A stretch of DNA of 64,000 bases from positions 218,692 through 282,691 of the forward strand of contig JAKOGP010000003.1 in NCBI GenBank assembly GCA_022239325.1, written 5' to 3'. Below the pieces are notes generated by a model. The model was not told the origin of the DNA and ran no database searches. It was given only the letters and a program-made list of their open reading frames with translations. Shown here piece after piece: positions 17,466-27,888 of the stretch (position 1 is its first letter; each line of letters opens with the position of its first letter). The DNA comes from Flavobacteriaceae bacterium LSUCC0859. Lineage in GTDB: Bacteria; Bacteroidota; Bacteroidia; Flavobacteriales; Flavobacteriaceae. The position numbers were made by a program, and so were the translations under genes.

Positions 17466-18863
17466 ATGAAAAAAACCCTTTTTGACAAAGTTTGGGACTC
17501 ACATATTGTTAAAAGTATAGAAAATGGCCCAGATGTTCTTTTTATAGACAGGCATATGGTCCATGAGGTAACTAGCCCAGTAGCTTTCTTGGGATTAAAA
17601 AACAGAGGTATTAAGGTTTTATACCCCGAGCGAACCTTCGCTACAGCAGATCACAACACCCCAACGATCAATCAGCATTTACCAGTTAGCGACCCTTTGT
17701 CTGCCAACCAACTTAAAGCCTTAGAAGAAAATGCGGCAGCGCATGGCATTTCCTATTGGGGCTTAGGACATGAAAAGAATGGTATAGTTCATGTAGTGGG
17801 TCCAGAATATGGGATTACCCAACCTGGAGCTACTATTGTATGTGGAGACTCTCACACCTCTACCCATGGTGCTTTTGGAGCAATTGCATTTGGAATAGGC
17901 ACCTCTGAAGTAGAAATGGTGCTCTCTACCCAGTGTATTATGCAGCCCAAGGCCAAGAAAATGAGAATAAATGTAACAGGGAGCTTACAAAAAGGTGTAA
18001 CTCCTAAGGATGTTGCCTTATATATAATTTCACAACTTTCCACCTCAGGAGCTACTGGTTATTTTGTGGAATATGCTGGAAATGTATTCTCTGAGATGAG
18101 CATGGAAGGGCGTATGACAGTTTGTAACCTCAGTATAGAAATGGGAGCTAGAGGAGGAATGATGGCTCCAGACCAAAAGACATTTGATTATATTAGAGGC
18201 AGAGAATTTACACCAACTGGTGCTTCTTGGGACAAGGCCATGAAATATTGGGAAACACTACACACAGACCAGGGTGCCGTTTTTGACAAAGAGTACCATT
18301 TTGACGGTTCTCAAATAGAACCCATGATTACTTATGGCACCAACCCAGGAATGGGCATGGGAATTTCAAAAGACATTCCTCTAGCCAAAGATCTGGAAGG
18401 TGGCGTAACCACCTACCAGAAATCCCTTGCTTATATGGACTATAATGAAGGAGATAGCATGCTTGGAAAAACCATAGACTATGTCTTTCTAGGGAGCTGT
18501 ACCAATGGTAGAATAGAAGATTTTAGAGCTTTTACAGAATTAGTGAAAGGGAAGAAAAAGGCAGATCATGTAACTGCATGGTTGGTTCCAGGATCGCATC
18601 AGGTAGAAAAAGCTATAAAAGAAGAGGGCTTATTAGACATCTTACACGAGGCTGGTTTTGTGCTGAGAGAACCGGGTTGTTCTGCTTGCTTGGCCATGAA
18701 CGACGACAAAGTACCCGCAGGAAAATATGCCGTAAGCACCTCCAATAGAAATTTTGAGGGCAGACAAGGACCGGGTTCTAGAACCCTTCTAGCAAGCCCT
18801 TTGGTAGCCGCAGCAGCAGCTATTACAGGAAAAGTAACTGACCCAAGAACCCTATTATCTTAA
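17466..18863 (+). CDS. leuC: 3-isopropylmalate dehydratase large subunit
   Basis: The 465-residue aconitase-family protein has the bacterial LeuC layout: [15 protein letters not shown] near 27, [13 protein letters not shown] near 128, the cluster Cys in [13 protein letters not shown] near 343, and the pair in [11 protein letters not shown] near 405, together binding a 4Fe-4S cluster. With LeuD it interconverts 2- and 3-isopropylmalate in leucine synthesis. It heads a + strand run leuC-leuD-leuA-leuB with gaps of 9, 30 and 2 nt, surely one operon. A weak 6-bp hairpin (17434-17449) lies in the leader; I do not see a Leu-rich leader peptide. Confidence 0.96.
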   Translation: MKKTLFDKVWDSHIVKSIENGPDVLFIDRHMVHEVTSPVAFLGLKNRGIKVLYPERTFATADHNTPTINQHLPVSDPLSANQLKALEENAAAHGISYWGLGHEKNGIVHVVGPEYGITQPGATIVCGDSHTSTHGAFGAIAFGIGTSEVEMVLSTQCIMQPKAKKMRINVTGSLQKGVTPKDVALYIISQLSTSGATGYFVEYAGNVFSEMSMEGRMTVCNLSIEMGARGGMMAPDQKTFDYIRGREFTPTGASWDKAMKYWETLHTDQGAVFDKEYHFDGSQIEPMITYGTNPGMGMGISKDIPLAKDLEGGVTTYQKSLAYMDYNEGDSMLGKTIDYVFLGSCTNGRIEDFRAFTELVKGKKKADHVTAWLVPGSHQVEKAIKEEGLLDILHEAGFVLREPGCSACLAMNDDKVPAGKYAVSTSNRNFEGRQGPGSRTLLASPLVAAAAAITGKVTDPRTLLS

Positions 18864-18872
18864 AAAATTACC

Positions 18873-19469
18873 ATGGCATACGATAAATTTACCACCTTAG
18901 TTTCTTCTGCAGTTCCTTTACCTATAGAGAACATAGACACAGACCAAATTATACCAGCTAGATTTCTCAAGGCTACCGAAAGAGTAGGTTTTGGAGATAA
19001 TCTTTTTAGAGACTGGAGATACCACCCAGACCACACTCCAAAAAAGGAGTTTGTTTTAAACAATCCCACTTATAGCGGGAAAATACTACTTGGAGGTAAA
19101 AACTTTGGTTCAGGCTCTTCTCGTGAACACGCTGCTTGGGCCGTTTATGACTATGGCTTTAGAGCCGTTGTTTCTAGCTTTTTTGCAGATATTTTTAAAA
19201 ATAATTGTTTGAACATTGGAGTACTCCCTGTTCAGGTAAGCCCTGCCTTTTTAGAAACCCTTATGGAGGCCACCTTTGCAAATCCAAAAGAAGAAATTGT
19301 CATTGATCTTCCGGCTCAGACCATTAGCTTAAAAAGCAGTGGTGCATCTGAGTCCTTTGAAATTAATCACTACAAAAAAGAGAATATGCTTAATGGATTT
19401 GACGACATTGACTATCTCATGAATTTAAAAAATACCATTACCGAGTTTGCAGAGAAAAGCCCACTTTAA
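18873..19469 (+). CDS. leuD: 3-isopropylmalate dehydratase small subunit
   Basis: The 198-residue swivel-domain subunit has NIDTDQIIPARFLK near 22-35, GKNFGSGSSREHAAWA near 74-89 and FADIFKNNCLNIGVLPV near 105-122, the signature motifs of LeuD. It pairs with LeuC. It starts 9 nt after the leuC stop. Confidence 0.96.
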   Translation: MAYDKFTTLVSSAVPLPIENIDTDQIIPARFLKATERVGFGDNLFRDWRYHPDHTPKKEFVLNNPTYSGKILLGGKNFGSGSSREHAAWAVYDYGFRAVVSSFFADIFKNNCLNIGVLPVQVSPAFLETLMEATFANPKEEIVIDLPAQTISLKSSGASESFEINHYKKENMLNGFDDIDYLMNLKNTITEFAEKSPL

Positions 19470-19499
19470 AGCAAACAAATAAGTAAGTCCAAAAGTATT

Positions 19500-21023
19500 A
19501 TGGCCACAAATAAAAGACTAATAGAGATCATGGACACTACCCTTAGAGATGGGGAGCAAACCTCTAGTGTGTCTTTTTCTGCCTCTGAAAAGCTTAGCCT
19601 GGCTCAATTGCTTTTAGAGGAGTTAAAAGTAGACCGCATTGAGGTGGCTTCTGCCAGGGTCTCCGAGGGAGAGTTCAAGGCAGTTAAAAACATCATAGAT
19701 TGGGCCAAGACCAAGGGATACGAGAAGCGCATTGAGGTACTTACCTTTGTAGATAGCGGACTTTCTTTAGATTGGATGTCTCAGACAGGCGCAAGGGTGC
19801 AAAATTTGCTCACTAAAGGCTCTTTAAACCACCTGACACATCAACTCAAAAAAACACCAAAAGAACACTTTTCAGACATTGCGTTTACCATACAGCAGGC
19901 ACAGGATAGAGGTATAGAAACCAATGTGTATTTGGAGGATTGGAGCAACGGCATGCGCAATGAGCCTAGTTACGTATTTCAGTATTTAGATTTTATAGTT
20001 ACCCAACCCATAAAGAGGGTGCTGTTACCAGACACCTTAGGGATACTTACCCATACGGAAACCTTTACCTACCTCTCAGAAATTGTACATAAATACCCTA
20101 CTATTCATTTTGATTTTCATGGCCATAATGACTATGATCTGAGTGTAGCCAATGTAATGGAGGCGGTTAAGGCGGGCGTAAAAGGCCTACACCTCACGGT
20201 GAATGGTATGGGCGAACGGGCTGGAAATGCACCATTGGCCAGTGTAGTAGCCGTTATTAACGACTTTTTACCAGAGTACAGAGTAAATGTATCCGAAACC
20301 TCTCTGTATAAAGTAAGTAAGCTTGTTTCTACCTTTACTGGTTTTGGTATTCCAGCTAACAAGCCTATAGTTGGAGAAAATGTTTTCACGCAAACTGCTG
20401 GTATACACGCAGATGGAGATAGCAAAAACAACCTTTACTTTAATGATCTTCTCCCTGAAAGATTTGGCAGAAAAAGAAAATATGCCTTAGGTAAAACCTC
20501 CGGGAAAGCCAATATTTTTAAAAATTTACAAGAATTAGGCCTCACGCTCAATCCTGACGAACTCAAAAGGGTCACCAACCGTATTATTGAACTGGGAGAC
20601 AAAAAAGAAAAAGTAACCAAAGAAGACCTCCCTTTTATTATTTCAGATGTATTAGATTCAGGAAAGTACGTTAACAAGGTTAAAATTGAGTCTTATGTAC
20701 TTACTCACGCCAAAGGCTTACAGCCTACAGCTACTGTTTCTCTGAGTATGAAGGATCAAAAATTTGAAGCGCACGCCAGTGGAGACGGTCAATTTGACGC
20801 CTTTATGAGTGCCTTGAAAATCATTTATAAGAAACAGGAACAGTCTCTGGCAGTACTTACGGATTACGCGGTGAGAATCCCGCCAGGGAGTACTTCAGAC
20901 GCCCTTTGTGAAACCATAATTAGCTGGGAATACCAAGGAAAAGAATTTACAAGTAGGGGCTTAGACTCAGACCAAACTGTGTCTGCTATAAAAGCCACTG
21001 AAAAAATGCTCAATATTATATAA
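19500..21023 (+). CDS. leuA: 2-isopropylmalate synthase family protein (probable LeuA)
   Basis: The 507-residue protein has a DRE-TIM barrel: IMDTTLRDGEQTS near 10-22, LPDTLGI near 178 and the metal-binding HGHNDYDLSVAN near 205, then NGMGERAGNAPLASVV. After a linker domain comes the regulatory (LeuA dimer) domain at about 390-507. The barrel motif DGEQTSS differs from the DGEQxPG of canonical LeuA and is also compatible with citramalate or homocitrate synthase-type enzymes, but its place between leuD and leuB makes isopropylmalate synthesis from 2-oxoisovalerate and acetyl-CoA the natural role. The regulatory domain predicts leucine feedback inhibition. leuB follows after 2 nt. Confidence 0.85.
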   Translation: MATNKRLIEIMDTTLRDGEQTSSVSFSASEKLSLAQLLLEELKVDRIEVASARVSEGEFKAVKNIIDWAKTKGYEKRIEVLTFVDSGLSLDWMSQTGARVQNLLTKGSLNHLTHQLKKTPKEHFSDIAFTIQQAQDRGIETNVYLEDWSNGMRNEPSYVFQYLDFIVTQPIKRVLLPDTLGILTHTETFTYLSEIVHKYPTIHFDFHGHNDYDLSVANVMEAVKAGVKGLHLTVNGMGERAGNAPLASVVAVINDFLPEYRVNVSETSLYKVSKLVSTFTGFGIPANKPIVGENVFTQTAGIHADGDSKNNLYFNDLLPERFGRKRKYALGKTSGKANIFKNLQELGLTLNPDELKRVTNRIIELGDKKEKVTKEDLPFIISDVLDSGKYVNKVKIESYVLTHAKGLQPTATVSLSMKDQKFEAHASGDGQFDAFMSALKIIYKKQEQSLAVLTDYAVRIPPGSTSDALCETIISWEYQGKEFTSRGLDSDQTVSAIKATEKMLNII

Positions 21024-21025
21024 TT

Positions 21026-22096
21026 ATGAAACTAACCATTGCCCTATTGGCCGGAGACGGTATAGGACCCGAAGTGATTGACCAGGCCGTGAAGGTCTCT
21101 AACGCCATTGCCACTAAGTTCAATCATCAAATAGACTGGAAACCAGCCTTAACAGGTGCAGCTGCCATAGACGCTCTTGGAGATCCTTATCCAGAAGAAA
21201 CTCATGCCATTTGCCTGGCGGCCGATGCCGTACTTTTCGGTGCCATTGGAGATCCAAAATACGACAACAACCCATCTGCTACCGTAAGGCCAGAACAAGG
21301 TCTTCTAAAAATGAGACAGCAATTAGGATTGTTTGCCAATGTGAGGCCTACCTTTACTTTTCCATCTTTAATAGAAAAGTCACCCCTAAAAAGAGAGCGT
21401 ATAGAAGGAACAGACCTTGTTTTTCTAAGAGAACTAACAGGAGGGATTTACTTTGGGGAAAGAGGAAGAAAAGACCAAGGAGAAACCGCATTTGACACCT
21501 GCACCTACACTAGAGCAGAAGTGCAGCGTTTGGCTAAAAAAGGTTTTGAGATGGCCATGAGTCGCTCCAAAAAACTATGTTGTGTAGACAAAGCTAACGT
21601 TTTAGAAACCTCTAGGTTGTGGAGAGAAACGGTTCAGGCTATGGAAAAGGAATATCCAGAGGTACAGGTTTCCTATGAGTTTGTAGACGCTGTAGCCATG
21701 AGATTGGTTCAATGGCCTAATGAATACGATGTACTTATTACTGAAAACTTATTTGGAGATATCCTTACAGATGAAGCCTCTGTTATATCTGGATCTATGG
21801 GACTCATGCCTTCTGCTTCTATTGGTGCAAAAACATCTCTTTTTGAGCCTATACACGGCTCCTACCCACAGGCTGCAGGGAAAGACATTGCCAACCCACT
21901 GGCTACTGTACTCTCTGCTGCTATGATGTTTGAAGACGCTTTTGGACTCAAAGAAGAAGCGGCCCTAATTAGAAAGGTAGTTAACGACTCCTTGGCTGCA
22001 GGTTTTGTTACGGAAGATTTAGCGGAGGGTGTGAGCCCAAAGAAAACATCGGCCGTAGGCGATTGGCTCGCAGAAAAAATTAGAGAGGCCTCATAG
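21026..22096 (+). CDS. leuB: 3-isopropylmalate dehydrogenase
   Basis: The 356-residue beta-decarboxylating dehydrogenase begins IALLAGDGIGPEV, has the substrate arginines in LLKMRQQLGLFANVRP and FLRELTGGIYFGERG, the Y-D region of YEFVDAVAMRLV, the metal-binding ENLFGDILTDEAS with two Asp, and the NAD loop EPIHGSYPQAAGKDIANP. It oxidises and decarboxylates 3-isopropylmalate. It closes the leu operon and is followed by a terminator. Confidence 0.96.
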   Translation: MKLTIALLAGDGIGPEVIDQAVKVSNAIATKFNHQIDWKPALTGAAAIDALGDPYPEETHAICLAADAVLFGAIGDPKYDNNPSATVRPEQGLLKMRQQLGLFANVRPTFTFPSLIEKSPLKRERIEGTDLVFLRELTGGIYFGERGRKDQGETAFDTCTYTRAEVQRLAKKGFEMAMSRSKKLCCVDKANVLETSRLWRETVQAMEKEYPEVQVSYEFVDAVAMRLVQWPNEYDVLITENLFGDILTDEASVISGSMGLMPSASIGAKTSLFEPIHGSYPQAAGKDIANPLATVLSAAMMFEDAFGLKEEAALIRKVVNDSLAAGFVTEDLAEGVSPKKTSAVGDWLAEKIREAS

Positions 22097-22115
22097 GTTC
22101 ACTTACATTTTAAAA

Positions 22116-22150
22116 AAAAAGGAGCCTATTTAAGGCTCCTTTTCTTTTTT
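22116..22150. terminator. Terminator shared by the convergent leu and ilv operons
   Basis: Stem AAAAGGAGCCT / AGGCTCCTTTT with loop ATTTA, flanked by an A run on the left and a T run on the right, so it can end transcription from both leuB (+) and ilvC (-). Confidence 0.88.
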
Positions 22151-22165
22151 ACTAAAAAAACAGAG

Positions 22166-23641
22166 TTAAACAATAGGTTTCATGGCCTTCATAGACGCAC
22201 GTAACCTAGTTCCCACCAACTCTACAGGATGGTTTCTTAAAGTAGCATTTATAGCTACTAATTTAGCATTAGATACCTTTGTGTCTTTTCCGGCTCCATA
22301 AGCGGTTCCGATCACATCTGTATCTATAGTTTTCATAAAGTCTGTCAATAACGGCTTACAGGCATGATCAAATAAATAACATCCGTATTCTGCCGTATCT
22401 GAAATTACTCTATTCATTTCAAAAAGTTTCTTTCTTGCGATTGTATTGGCAATAAGAGGTGTCTCATGTAAAGACTCATAATAAGCAGACTCTTCAATAA
22501 TACCAGAGGCTGTCATGGCCTCAAAAGCGAGCTCTACACCTGCCCTAACCATGGCTACCATAAGCACGCCGTGGTCATAGAATTCCTGTTCAGAGATAGC
22601 AGCGTCACTAACAGCTGTTTTCTCAAAAGCGGTTTCTCCAGTAGCAGCACGCCACTCCAAAAGATTTTTGTCGTCATTGGCCCAGTCTTCCATCATGGTT
22701 TTGGAGAAATGTCCACTCATAATGTCGTCCATATGCTTATTAAATAAGGGACGCATAATATCTTTGAGTTGCTCAGATAGTTCGAAAGCTTTTATTTTGG
22801 CTGGATTAGACAAACGGTCCATCATATGGGTAATCCCTCCATATTTGAGCCCTTCCGTTATGGTTTCCCAACCGTATTGTATGAGTTTGGCAGCGTATCC
22901 TTTTTCTATGCCTTTCTCTACCATCTTATCAAAACAAAGGATGGAGCCAGTTTGTAACAAACCGCACAAAATAGTCTGCTCTCCCATGAGGTCTGATTTT
23001 ACCTCTGCAACAAAAGAAGACTCTAAAACCCCTGCTCTATCCCCTCCAGTTGCAACAGCGTAAGCTTTAGCTTGTGCCAATCCATGCCCTTGAGGGTCAT
23101 TTTCAGGATGTACTGCTATGAGCGTTGGTACTCCAAAGCCTCTTTTGTACTCCTCTCTTACCTCAGAACCCGGGCATTTTGGAGCTACCATAATAACCGT
23201 CAGGTCTTTTCTAATTTGCATGCCTTCTTCTACTACGTTAAACCCATGGGAGTAGGAAAGAGTGGCTCCTTGTTTCATCATTGGCATAATGGTTGTAACC
23301 ACAGCGGTGTGTTGTTTGTCTGGCGTTAGATTAATCACAACATCTGCACTTGGTATAAGAGCCTCAAAGGTGTCTACTGTAAAATTGTTTTCAGAAGCGT
23401 TCTTAAAAGAAGCTCTTTTTTCAGAAATAGCAGCTGCCCTCAGCGCATAAGAAATATCCAAACCTGAGTCTCTCATATTGAGTCCTTGGTTTAGTCCCTG
23501 TGCGCCACAGCCAACAATGACGATTTTTTTCCCTTTTAAGGCGGTCACTCCCTCTGAAAATTCAGCAGTTTCCATAAATCTACATTTCCCTAATTGAGTT
23601 AATTGTTCTCTGAGTGAAAGTGTGTTAAAATAATTTGCCAT
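22166..23641 (-). CDS. ilvC: Ketol-acid reductoisomerase, class II (long form)
   Basis: The 491-residue protein is the long, enterobacterial-type KARI. The N-terminus [19 protein letters not shown] is typical of class II, followed by the Rossmann motif [18 protein letters not shown] near 43-60, [10 protein letters not shown] near 110 and [19 protein letters not shown] near 150, then duplicated knotted helical domains with metal-binding Asp/Glu ([11 protein letters not shown]). It isomerises and reduces acetolactate to dihydroxyisovalerate with NADPH. It is the last gene of ilvD-ilvB-ilvN-ilvC, 37 nt after ilvN. Confidence 0.96.
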   Translation of the reverse strand: MANYFNTLSLREQLTQLGKCRFMETAEFSEGVTALKGKKIVIVGCGAQGLNQGLNMRDSGLDISYALRAAAISEKRASFKNASENNFTVDTFEALIPSADVVINLTPDKQHTAVVTTIMPMMKQGATLSYSHGFNVVEEGMQIRKDLTVIMVAPKCPGSEVREEYKRGFGVPTLIAVHPENDPQGHGLAQAKAYAVATGGDRAGVLESSFVAEVKSDLMGEQTILCGLLQTGSILCFDKMVEKGIEKGYAAKLIQYGWETITEGLKYGGITHMMDRLSNPAKIKAFELSEQLKDIMRPLFNKHMDDIMSGHFSKTMMEDWANDDKNLLEWRAATGETAFEKTAVSDAAISEQEFYDHGVLMVAMVRAGVELAFEAMTASGIIEESAYYESLHETPLIANTIARKKLFEMNRVISDTAEYGCYLFDHACKPLLTDFMKTIDTDVIGTAYGAGKDTKVSNAKLVAINATLRNHPVELVGTRLRASMKAMKPIV

Positions 23642-23678
23642 GATGGTATATTGTTTAAAATGTCTTTTAGTATTGGGT

Positions 23679-24203
23679 TTAGGACTGAAAATTATGGAGT
23701 AAGGAGGAAATTTGCATCTCTGATTTTGAAACAGCTATTCTTCCCGATCTCACAAACTGCATAATTCCAAAGGGTTTGAGTTCTTCATATAGCGCGTCTA
23801 CCTCTGAACGTCTACCAGATTTAGAAATCACAAAAAACTCTCTAGAAACCGTTACAATTTGTGCATTACTATCCTTAATTATATTTTGAATCTGACGTTC
23901 GTCAAAAAGTAAATTAGAGGCTACTTTAAAAAGTGCAGACTCCTGATAAATAGTTTCCTCATCGGTATGGGAAAATACTTTAATTACCTCTATTTGCTTT
24001 TCAATTTGTCCTATAATATTTTGAACCCACTTAGAAGTTGTAAAAACAACGATTGTGAATTTAGAAACATTGTCAATCTCTGATTTAGAAACATTTAAAC
24101 TTTCTATATTAATGTGTCGCTTTAAGAATATTCCTGAGATTCTATTGAGCAAACCAACATTGTTTTCTGAATATACAGAGATGGTGTACCAGGCGTTTTC
24201 CAT
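23679..24203 (-). CDS. ilvN: Acetolactate synthase small (regulatory) subunit
   Basis: The 174-residue protein has an N-terminal ACT domain, [21 protein letters not shown] (5-25, with the valine-binding GLL-R segment), followed by LNVSKSE, and a C-terminal ALS_ss_C domain with [22 protein letters not shown] and [11 protein letters not shown]. It activates the catalytic subunit and confers valine inhibition. Its start is 5 nt after the ilvB stop, so translation is probably coupled. Confidence 0.94.
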   Translation of the reverse strand: MENAWYTISVYSENNVGLLNRISGIFLKRHINIESLNVSKSEIDNVSKFTIVVFTTSKWVQNIIGQIEKQIEVIKVFSHTDEETIYQESALFKVASNLLFDERQIQNIIKDSNAQIVTVSREFFVISKSGRRSEVDALYEELKPFGIMQFVRSGRIAVSKSEMQISSLLHNFQS

Positions 24204-24208
24204 AATTT

Positions 24209-25906
24209 TTATTTTAATCTTATTTCTGACACAGAGGCGCCTGTTGGAATCATAGGAAACACATTGTGTTCATTTTCTACACATACCTCTAAAAAGTACG
24301 GGCCTTTATGAGCAATCATCTCTTCAATGGCAGCGTCTAATGTAGATCTTTCACTTACTCTAGCTGCTTCAATATCATAAGCAGCAGCTATTCTAACAAA
24401 GTCTGGATTACTCATAATGGTAGAAGCATAGCGGCTCTCGAAGAATAACTCCTGCCATTGTCTTACCATTCCTAGGTGCCCATTGTTAAGCACTAATATT
24501 TTTACAGCAGTATTGTTCTGAAAAATAGTACCAAGTTCTTGAATGGTCATTTGGTAACCACCATCTCCAATAATGGCCACTACCTCTCTCTCAGGAGCAC
24601 CCATTTTTGCTCCTATAGCAGCAGGAAGTGCAAACCCCATGGTTCCTAAGCCACCAGAAGTAATATTACTTTTGGTTTGGGTAAATTTGGCATACCTGCA
24701 GGCAATCATCTGATGCTGCCCAACATCTGTCACTATCACCGCCTTATTTGCTGTCTTCTGGTTGAGAATTTTTATCACTTCTCCCATAGTGAGTCCAGGC
24801 TTTGTTGGGTATAAGTCTCCCTCGATTACAGCCTCATATTCCTGTCTGTCATAGACTTTAAATTCAGACAACCAAGACGTATGGGTGCGGGCTTCCAACA
24901 AAGGTAAAAGGGCACTTAAGCTGGCCTTTGCGTCTCCGAGGACAGCCACTGTAGTTTTTACATTTTTATCTATTTCTGCTGGATCTATGTCTAGGTGAAT
25001 CACTTTAGCTTGTTTGGCATAGGTAGCTAAATTGCCTGTAACACGGTCGTCAAATCGCATTCCAACTGCAATTAATACATCACATTCATTAGTGAGCATA
25101 TTGGGGCCGTAATTTCCGTGCATGCCAACCATTCCTACATTTAAAGGATGTTCTGTTTCTAAGGCAGATAGCCCAAGAATAGTCCAAGCGGCCGGTATCC
25201 CTGTTTTTTCTACAAAGGCTTTAAAGATAGTTTCTGCCTCGGACAAAATAACCCCCTGTCCAAAAACAATGAAAGGTTTTTTGGCGGTATTGATAAGTTG
25301 TGCAGCAGCTTTAAGGCTACTCTCGCTGGCTGTAGGAACTGGCTTATAGCTTCTTATATGGTGACAGGGCTGGTAATGAAAGTCCAGCATGTCAAACTGT
25401 GCGTTTTTAGTAATGTCTATTAAGACAGGTCCTGGCCTACCAGATTTGGCTATATAAAAAGCCTTGGCTAAAACTTCAGGAATTTCAGAGGCTTTGGTAA
25501 TCTGATAATTCCATTTAGTTACTGGGGTAGAAATTCCAATGATATCTGTTTCCTGAAAGGCATCTGTTCCCAAAAGGTGTCTCCCTACCTGTCCTGTAAT
25601 ACAGATCATGGGGGTAGAGTCAATTTGTGCATCGGCCAAGCCAGTAACAAGGTTAGTGGCGCCAGGCCCAGAGGTAGCTATAGCAACTCCTACTTTACCG
25701 CTTACTCTGGCATACCCTTGTGCTGCATGTGTGGCACCTTGCTCATGTCTTGTTAAGATGTGAGTGAGCCGGTCCTGAAACTTATACAACTCATCGTAAA
25801 CAGGCATGATGGCCCCTCCTGGATAGCCGTAAATTAGATCTACGCCCTCTGCCAAAAGGCAGTGAATAATAGCTTCTGCCCCTGAGATATGTAATTGTTT
25901 TTCCAT
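24209..25906 (-). CDS. ilvB: Acetolactate synthase large (catalytic) subunit
   Basis: The 565-residue thiamine-diphosphate enzyme has the three-domain AHAS plan: EGVDLIYGYPGGAIMPVYD with the catalytic Glu in the segment LTRHEQGATHAAQGYAR, a central FAD domain, and the C-terminal TPP motif GDGGYQMTIQELGTIFQNN ending in LNNGHLGMVRQWQ. It condenses two pyruvates, or pyruvate and 2-oxobutyrate, in Val/Leu/Ile synthesis. It follows ilvD after 11 nt. Confidence 0.95.
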   Translation of the reverse strand: MEKQLHISGAEAIIHCLLAEGVDLIYGYPGGAIMPVYDELYKFQDRLTHILTRHEQGATHAAQGYARVSGKVGVAIATSGPGATNLVTGLADAQIDSTPMICITGQVGRHLLGTDAFQETDIIGISTPVTKWNYQITKASEIPEVLAKAFYIAKSGRPGPVLIDITKNAQFDMLDFHYQPCHHIRSYKPVPTASESSLKAAAQLINTAKKPFIVFGQGVILSEAETIFKAFVEKTGIPAAWTILGLSALETEHPLNVGMVGMHGNYGPNMLTNECDVLIAVGMRFDDRVTGNLATYAKQAKVIHLDIDPAEIDKNVKTTVAVLGDAKASLSALLPLLEARTHTSWLSEFKVYDRQEYEAVIEGDLYPTKPGLTMGEVIKILNQKTANKAVIVTDVGQHQMIACRYAKFTQTKSNITSGGLGTMGFALPAAIGAKMGAPEREVVAIIGDGGYQMTIQELGTIFQNNTAVKILVLNNGHLGMVRQWQELFFESRYASTIMSNPDFVRIAAAYDIEAARVSERSTLDAAIEEMIAHKGPYFLEVCVENEHNVFPMIPTGASVSEIRLK

Positions 25907-25917
25907 TTTTAGAAAAA

Positions 25918-27606
25918 TTAATCTTTAAACACATCTGTCACGCAACCCAGAGAAGCGGAAGAGACAATGTTTGCATATTTATATAAACTTCCCCTTTGAA
26001 CTTTTAATTTCGGGGCTTTCCAACTGGCCTGTCTCGCTTTTAAATCCTTGGGGTCAATCGCTACTTCAATGGTGTTATTTAAAGCGTCTATAGTTATGAG
26101 ATCTCCGTCCTTAACTAAGCCTATTAAACCTCCAACTTGTGCTTCTGGTGCTACGTGACCCACGACAAATCCATGGGTTCCACCGGAAAAACGACCATCT
26201 GTAATTAAGGCCACATCTTTACCCAGGCCCGCACCCATAATGGCTGCAGTAGGTTTTAACATTTCTGGCATACCCGGGCCGCCCTTAGGACCTTCGTAGC
26301 GAATGACCACCACATCTCCTTTTTTAACCTCTCCCCTTTTTATACCATCATTGGCTAAAAATTCTCCTTCGTACACTTTGGCTGGACCTTTGAAGTATAA
26401 GCCTTCTTTTCCTGTAATTTTTGCAACAGCACCCTCACTAGCTAAATTTCCATATAAAATTCTAATATGTCCGGTTTCTTTTATTGGAGCATTTAAAGGT
26501 TTAATAATATCTTGTCCTGGTTGTAGATTTGGAACTTTGGCTAGATTTTCTGCAATAGTTTTTCCGGTAACTGTGAGACAATCTCCGTGGAGCATTCCTT
26601 CTTCTAGCATAAACTTCATTACTGCTGGTATACCTCCAATGTTGTGAACATCTTCCATTAAATACTTTCCGCTGGGTTTCAGGTCTGCCAAAAATGGAGT
26701 GCTTTCAGATATTCTAGTAAAATCCTCCAGACTAAAATCAATACCTGCCGTGTGGGCTATGGCTAAGAAATGCAATACCGCGTTGGTGGAACCTCCCAAA
26801 ACAATAATGAGACGCACCGCGTTTTCTAATGATTTTTTAGTGATGATGTCCAAAGGCTTAATATCCTGTTCTATAAGCAATTTAAGTGCGGCTCCTGAGG
26901 CCTCACTATCTGCCTTTTTGTCTGCTCCAGTGGCTGGATTGGAGGAATTATAGGGTAAGGCCATCCCCAAAGCCTCTATAGCACTAGCCATGGTGTTGGC
27001 CGTATACATACCTCCACAGGCACCAGCACCAGGGCAGGCATTTTCTATGACTTCTGAATAGGCTTTTTCATCTATTTTTCCGGCCACTTTTTCTCCCCAT
27101 GCCTCAAAAGCAGACACCACGTCTAATTTTTTTCCGCCAGAACAGCCAGAGGCAATAGTGCCACCGTACACTAAAATGGAAGGTCTATTGAGACGAATCA
27201 TAGCCATTAGGGCGCCTGGCATGTTTTTATCACAGCCCACAATAGTGGCTAGACCATCGTAATTCATAGCCTGGACCACGGTTTCCATAGAGTCTGCTAT
27301 CACATCTCTAGAGGGAAGCGAGTACCGCATGCCAAAGGTTCCCATAGAAATTCCGTCACTTACCCCAATGGTATTAAAGATAAGGCCTGTTAAATTAGAA
27401 GCCTGAACCCCTTTTTTTACATAAGTGGCCAATTCATTCAAGTGCATATTACAGGGGTTCCCCTCGTAACCGGTACTCCCAATACCAATCATGGGTTTTT
27501 TTAAATCTTCCTTAGACAGCCCAATAGCGTGAAGCATGGCTTGTGCCGCAGGCTGTGTGGGGTCTTGTGTAACGTTCTTGCTATATTTATTAAGTTCTCT
27601 TGCCAT
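25918..27606 (-). CDS. ilvD: Dihydroxy-acid dehydratase
   Basis: The 562-residue protein has the IlvD/Edd features: Fe-S cysteines in [11 protein letters not shown] near 53, [12 protein letters not shown] near 122 and [18 protein letters not shown] near 190-208, and the C-terminal [20 protein letters not shown]. It dehydrates dihydroxyisovalerate and dihydroxymethylvalerate. It leads the ilv operon on -, with 282 nt of noncoding sequence upstream that hold a TATATTTG -7 box and two inverted repeats. No ilvE or ilvA is in the window. Confidence 0.96.
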   Translation of the reverse strand: MARELNKYSKNVTQDPTQPAAQAMLHAIGLSKEDLKKPMIGIGSTGYEGNPCNMHLNELATYVKKGVQASNLTGLIFNTIGVSDGISMGTFGMRYSLPSRDVIADSMETVVQAMNYDGLATIVGCDKNMPGALMAMIRLNRPSILVYGGTIASGCSGGKKLDVVSAFEAWGEKVAGKIDEKAYSEVIENACPGAGACGGMYTANTMASAIEALGMALPYNSSNPATGADKKADSEASGAALKLLIEQDIKPLDIITKKSLENAVRLIIVLGGSTNAVLHFLAIAHTAGIDFSLEDFTRISESTPFLADLKPSGKYLMEDVHNIGGIPAVMKFMLEEGMLHGDCLTVTGKTIAENLAKVPNLQPGQDIIKPLNAPIKETGHIRILYGNLASEGAVAKITGKEGLYFKGPAKVYEGEFLANDGIKRGEVKKGDVVVIRYEGPKGGPGMPEMLKPTAAIMGAGLGKDVALITDGRFSGGTHGFVVGHVAPEAQVGGLIGLVKDGDLITIDALNNTIEVAIDPKDLKARQASWKAPKLKVQRGSLYKYANIVSSASLGCVTDVFKD

Positions 27607-27638
27607 AGTAGCAGAATCTAATTGTCTGGTTTAACTAC

Positions 27639-27646
27639 CAAATATA
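27639..27646 (-). promoter_or_regulatory. Candidate -7 box of the ilvDBNC operon
   Basis: On - the sequence reads TATATTTG, an exact match to TAnnTTTG, 33 nt before the ilvD ATG, predicting a leader of about 25 nt. I see no TTG at a fitting distance, so the operon may depend on an activator or a weak -33 element. Confidence 0.45.
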
Positions 27647-27771
27647 AACTATTCATGAGCCTAGACTTTTGAACATAAAGACAGGGGCTGCATTCAAGTC
27701 ATTTATTTAAATGATAAATATCTGCTATTCAGTGTATTAAAATCATTTTTTTATCATATTCAATTGTAAGA

Positions 27772-27860
27772 AGCGAGAAGAATCTTTTCGCTAAAAAAAA
27801 GTTTGATTGCTGTTTATCGATAATATGTGCCGTTAATCCTTTGAGTGTATCAACAGCACA
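27772..27860. repeat. Two inverted repeats in the ilvD / zinc-finger-protein intergenic region
   Basis: The first, 27772-27792, is a 21-nt palindrome (AGCGAGAAG-AAT-CTTTTCGCT, ten pairs including one G-T around a single centre base). The second pairs TGTGCCGTT (27826-27834) with AACAGCACA (27852-27860), 8 of 9 matches over a 17-nt spacer. A TTG at 27841 and TATCTTAC at 27865 could form a weak promoter for the + strand gene, overlapping the second repeat. They could be operators or RNA hairpins; the rest of the 282-nt gap shows nothing I can name. Confidence 0.4.
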
Positions 27861-27888
27861 CATTTATCTTACATTGTAAAAAAAAACA

